From CAJQQK01 sp965224225 (GTDB taxonomy: Bacteria > Pseudomonadota > Alphaproteobacteria > Rhizobiales > Hyphomicrobiaceae): a DNA stretch of 64,000 nt. Location: NCBI GenBank assembly GCA_965224225.1, contig CBDCZF010000025.1:1-64000 (forward strand), written 5' to 3'. Below are positions 61,117 through 64,000 of this stretch, in pieces (position 1 is the first letter of the stretch; every line of letters begins with the position of its first letter). The position numbers and the translations under genes are program-made. Below the pieces are notes generated by a model, which had not been told where the DNA came from, made no database searches, and saw nothing but the letters and a program-made list of their open reading frames with translations.

Positions 61117-62253
61117 TCACGGCAATGCCTGCTCGAGGTCGCAGATCAGGTCATCGGCCGTCTCGAGCCCGACGGACAGGCGCAACAGATCCGGCGGGCA
61201 GGGCGAGCCCAAGCCTTCGACGCTGGCGCGATGCTCGACCAGACTTTCGACGCCGCCGAGCGAGGTCGCCCGCTTCCAGATCTTGAGCCGGGCGGCTGTC
61301 TCGATCGCCGCTCTTTCACCGTCTGCGAGACGGATTGACAACATACCGCCGAAGCCGCCAGCCATCTGGCGCCGGGCGATGTCGTGGCCGGCTGCCTTGG
61401 TCAGGCCCGGATAGAGCACCTCGCAAACGGCTGAATGATCGCCGAGAAACCGGGCAATCGCCATGGCGCTCTGGCACTGATGGCGGACCCGGACATGCAG
61501 AGTGCGCATGCCGCGCATCAACAGGGCCGCCTCGAAGGGGCCGATGATCCCGCCCATATGGGCGCGAAGGCCGGCCGCCCGTTCGAGCACGGCGTCGGGT
61601 CGCGCGAACGTCAGCGAACCCGCGAGCACGTCGGAATGACCGTTGAGGTATTTGGTCGCCGAGTGCATGACGACGTCGGCGCCGAGGCTGAGTGGTTGGC
61701 TGAGCACGGGGGTTGCAACGGTCGAATCGACGCCGAGCAACGCGCCGGCCTGGCGGGCAACATTGCCGACGGCCGCGATGTCAGCAATCGACCACAACGG
61801 ATTGGCCGGCGTCTCGATCCAGATGAGTTGGGTGCTTCCCGGTCGCACGGCTGCTGCGATCGTCTCAGGATCGCAATCATCGACAAAGGTGACGTCGAGG
61901 CCAAAGCCCGGCGCGTCGTCTGTGAGCCACTGGCGCAACCCCCAATAAATCACCCGCGGTGCGACCACATGCGCGGGTCTCTCGAGGGCCAGAAACAGGG
62001 TCGTCGCGGCTGCCATGCCCGAGGGCAGCAGCAGCGTCACGTGGCCGCCTTCGAGGGCGGTGATGACGGCTTCCGCCTGGCGCACTGTCGCATTGTCGGG
62101 CCGGCCATAGGCAAGGCCACGCGGGTAAGAGAGATCGGCGTCGCGCTCATAGGTTGAGGTCAGATGCACCGGCGGCACAATTGCGCCGGTTGCTTCGTCG
62201 ATCGTACCCATAGCCTGGGCGGCGAGCGTTTCGGGGGCGAGCGGCTTGTTCAT
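61117..62253 (-). CDS. Cys/Met metabolism PLP-dependent enzyme (cystathionine gamma-synthase/lyase family)
   Basis: 378 residues. Motifs: YGRPDNATVRQAEAVITALEGG, the PLP phosphate contact in LLPSGMAAATTLFL, the cofactor Asp in GVDSTVATPVLSQPL, and the Schiff-base Lys in DVVMHSATKYLNGHSDV; SLGGVESLVEHRAS near the end is conserved. The family covers cystathionine gamma-synthase, beta- and gamma-lyase and homocysteine synthase, and the exact activity cannot be fixed. ATG 62253 chosen for family length. It is divergent from the SDR gene (about 108 bp). Confidence 0.88.
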   Translation of the reverse strand: MNKPLAPETLAAQAMGTIDEATGAIVPPVHLTSTYERDADLSYPRGLAYGRPDNATVRQAEAVITALEGGHVTLLLPSGMAAATTLFLALERPAHVVAPRVIYWGLRQWLTDDAPGFGLDVTFVDDCDPETIAAAVRPGSTQLIWIETPANPLWSIADIAAVGNVARQAGALLGVDSTVATPVLSQPLSLGADVVMHSATKYLNGHSDVLAGSLTFARPDAVLERAAGLRAHMGGIIGPFEAALLMRGMRTLHVRVRHQCQSAMAIARFLGDHSAVCEVLYPGLTKAAGHDIARRQMAGGFGGMLSIRLADGERAAIETAARLKIWKRATSLGGVESLVEHRASVEGLGSPCPPDLLRLSVGLETADDLICDLEQALP

Positions 62254-62361
62254 GGTTTGCGTTTCACATCCGGAGGCGTGCGGTTCGGTATGACCGCCAA
62301 GCGATTGCACACCCTTCAGGCGTTTGGCAATGTCCGCCCCCGACAGAGCACGCGGAGGTCA

Positions 62362-63198
62362 ATGGACGCGATGACGGAACGCACGATTCTGATCACGGGC
62401 TGCTCATCCGGCATCGGCTGGGCATCGGCCCGGGCGCTCAAGGCGCGCGGCTGGCGGGTATTTGCCACCGCCCGCAGCCGGCAAGATCTCAAACGTCTCG
62501 AGAATGACCTTCATGTCAAAGCAGTGCCGCTCGAGCTTGCCGATCCGGCTTCGATTGCGGCCTGCGCCGAACACGTGCTCGCCGAGACCGGCGGCCGCAT
62601 CGATGCGTTGTTCAACAATGCCGCCTACGGCCAACCGGGGGCGATCGAGGACGTGCCCGTCGAGGCGCTGCGGGCCCAGTTCGAGGTCAACGTGTTTGGC
62701 GCCCATGCTCTGGCGCGTCGCCTGATTCCCGCCATGCGGGCCCGGGGCCAGGGGCGTATCGTGCAATGCTCTTCCGTCCTGGGGCTGCTCGCCGCGCCCT
62801 ATCGTGGTGCCTATTGTGCCTCGAAGTTCGCACTCGAAGCGCTGAGTGACGTGATGCGGATGGAACTCAAGCAGGCCGGCATTCACGTTGCCCTGATCGA
62901 GCCCGGCCCGATCCGCACGCGCTTTACAGATCATGCCGTGGCAGCAGCCCGGCGCTGGATCGACATTGACGGCTCACCTCATCGCGCCCGCTATGAAGCC
63001 ATGCTCGCGGCACTCGAAAAGGGCGGCAAGGAGCGCTTCAAGCTCGAACCGGAGGCTGTCGCTGCCAAGCTGGTGCATGCCGTCGAGAGCCCGCGACCGA
63101 AGGCACGCTATTACGTCACGACGCCGACCTATCTGGTCGCAGCCGGCCGCCGCGTGCTACCCAACCGTGTCATCGAATGGATCGCCGAGCGCAATTGA
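62362..63198 (+). CDS. Short-chain dehydrogenase/reductase
   Basis: 278 residues. NAD(P) loop ILITGCSSGIGWASARAL, structural NNAAYG, catalytic Ser in VQCSSVLGLLAAP and the YxxxK pair in GAYCASKFALEAL. The C-terminal SPRPKARYYVTTPTYLVAAGRRVLP, here in the usual place, is that of SDRs annotated as SDR family oxidoreductase of unknown substrate. GCGGAGG precedes the ATG at 62362. The gene converges with cfa. Confidence 0.92.
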   Translation: MDAMTERTILITGCSSGIGWASARALKARGWRVFATARSRQDLKRLENDLHVKAVPLELADPASIAACAEHVLAETGGRIDALFNNAAYGQPGAIEDVPVEALRAQFEVNVFGAHALARRLIPAMRARGQGRIVQCSSVLGLLAAPYRGAYCASKFALEALSDVMRMELKQAGIHVALIEPGPIRTRFTDHAVAAARRWIDIDGSPHRARYEAMLAALEKGGKERFKLEPEAVAAKLVHAVESPRPKARYYVTTPTYLVAAGRRVLPNRVIEWIAERN

Positions 63199-63213
63199 TC
63201 GTGATGCTGTGAG

Positions 63214-64000
63214 CTACCGATAAAGATCCGCCCGTGTTGGCGGCAGTGGCGGCGGGCGCTTGGGTGACTTCGAAGCGAGCGTTTGGAAGATGCGGAGCGT
63301 ACCCCGCGAAAAGGCAAGCGAGACGCCGGCGAGATAGGCAACCCAGATCCGGTATTTCGCCTCGCCGATCTCGGCAATCGCCTCTTCGCGCCGCTCGGTC
63401 AGCCGGTTGCACCAGATCTCGCAGGTTCGCGCATAGTGGCGCCGCCAGCCCTCGACATCGTGCACCTCAAAGCCGGCGCGTTCCATGGCCGTGATCGAGC
63501 GGCCAACGTCGTCGAGTTCACCGCCCGGAAAGATGTATTTCGCAATCGCGCGCTGCTCAGGTCGCCAGCGCCGGCCCATCAATGAAGGCTTTGGCGCACG
63601 CCGCGAAATCGCGTGATTGAGGAACAGACCGTCCTCGCTCAAGAGCGAGCGGATCTTGTTCATATAGGCCGGAATGTTCTTGAGGCCGATGTGCTCGTAC
63701 ATGCCGATCGAGGCGATCTTGTCGTAGGTGCCGGAAACGTTGGCGTAATCGGTCAACTCGAACGAGACGCGGTCGCCAAGGCCGAGCCGGGCCACTTTCT
63801 CGCGGGCATAGGCGAGCTGTTCCTGGGACAACGTGATGCCGTGTGCGGTCACGCCATAATTCTGCACCGCATGGCAAACGAGACCGCCCCAGCCGGAGCC
63901 GACATCGAGCATCCGGTCGCCGGGTTTGAGACGCAATTTACGGCAGATCATATCGAGCTTGTCGCGCTGGGCAGTTGCGATGTCGTTGTCCCAGTCGGTG
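63214..64000 (-). CDS. cfa: Cyclopropane-fatty-acyl-phospholipid synthase, C-terminal part cut by the window end
   Basis: 262 codons are visible, open to the right edge. The SAM-binding motif I is MLDVGSGWGGLVCHAVQNYG, followed by GITLSQEQLAYAREK and the active-site block ASIGMYEHIGLKNIPAYM; the C-terminal part has YIFPGGELDDVGRSITAME and WRRHYARTCEIWCNRL. The enzyme adds a methylene bridge from SAM to unsaturated phospholipid chains at the membrane. The missing N-terminal 100-150 residues lie beyond the window. Confidence 0.93.
   Translation of the reverse strand, partial: TDWDNDIATAQRDKLDMICRKLRLKPGDRMLDVGSGWGGLVCHAVQNYGVTAHGITLSQEQLAYAREKVARLGLGDRVSFELTDYANVSGTYDKIASIGMYEHIGLKNIPAYMNKIRSLLSEDGLFLNHAISRRAPKPSLMGRRWRPEQRAIAKYIFPGGELDDVGRSITAMERAGFEVHDVEGWRRHYARTCEIWCNRLTERREEAIAEIGEAKYRIWVAYLAGVSLAFSRGTLRIFQTLASKSPKRPPPLPPTRADLYR

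Overview
The window looks like chromosomal DNA of a GC-rich alphaproteobacterium. Lineage markers are DnaE2 (ImuC), a FYDLN-acid family protein, a nudix/DUF6111/CCA-adding enzyme operon, a DUF2865 protein, an H-NS/HvrA-type histone-like protein, bactofilin, and serC followed by serA. The mix fits Hyphomicrobiales or Rhodospirillales; genus and species cannot be read from the sequence. No rRNA, tRNA or CRISPR array was recognised.

Layout. 1-4.7 kb: end of dnaE2, a secreted gamma-glutamyltransferase, a ThiO-like FAD oxidase and an alpha/beta hydrolase. 4.9-11.4 kb: tandem repeats behind csaA, a TetR-type regulator divergent from indolepyruvate:ferredoxin oxidoreductase genes (iorA, iorB) across a clear palindromic operator, and a nitronate monooxygenase-like enzyme. 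11.4-15.2 kb: a gene-poor accessory stretch with one intact IS256-family element (inverted repeats and a 9-bp target duplication). 15.2-18.3 kb: cold shock protein, a secreted protein of nine two-cysteine repeats, a FYDLN protein and a stand-alone lpxD with a TTG start. 18.8-31 kb: amidohydrolase, small secreted His/Arg-rich proteins, a transglycosylase-like protein, nudix-DUF6111-cca, an H-NS-like gene with an AT-rich upstream region, a threonine dehydratase-like enzyme, bactofilin, a peptidoglycan-binding protein and a basic membrane protein. 31-45 kb: MttB-like methyltransferase, adenylate cyclase, cation/proton antiporter, serC-serA, a second alpha/beta hydrolase, a bacterial SLC4-type bicarbonate transporter homologue, prpB, a SIMPL protein, GNAT and deoxyribosyltransferase genes, a 2OG-Fe(II) oxygenase. 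45-64 kb: TauE/SafE permease, nadE, DUF2865, cysS, cimA, LOG-htpX-meaB, a large Ig-like/coiled-coil/LysM envelope protein, a second adenylate cyclase, a RidA/CnbZ-like protein, pccB, a Cys/Met-metabolism PLP enzyme, an SDR and the start-less part of a cyclopropane fatty acid synthase.

Most genes are housekeeping or catabolic. Several touch acyl-CoA and propionate metabolism (prpB, pccB, meaB), amino-acid synthesis (serA, serC, cimA) and the envelope (lpxD, bactofilin, LysM, peptidoglycan-binding, cfa).

The least ordinary signal is outside the genes: at least two families of mosaic palindromic intergenic elements bounded by CTAG. Copies sit at 15.46, 20.05, 20.69 and 57.27 kb (family 1) and at 4.9, 33.78 and 39.18 kb (family 2). 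Several abut gene ends so closely that the stop codon is formed by, or touches, the element. A 58-bp near-perfect palindrome at 39.33 kb and a long inverted repeat at 44.9 kb are further examples.
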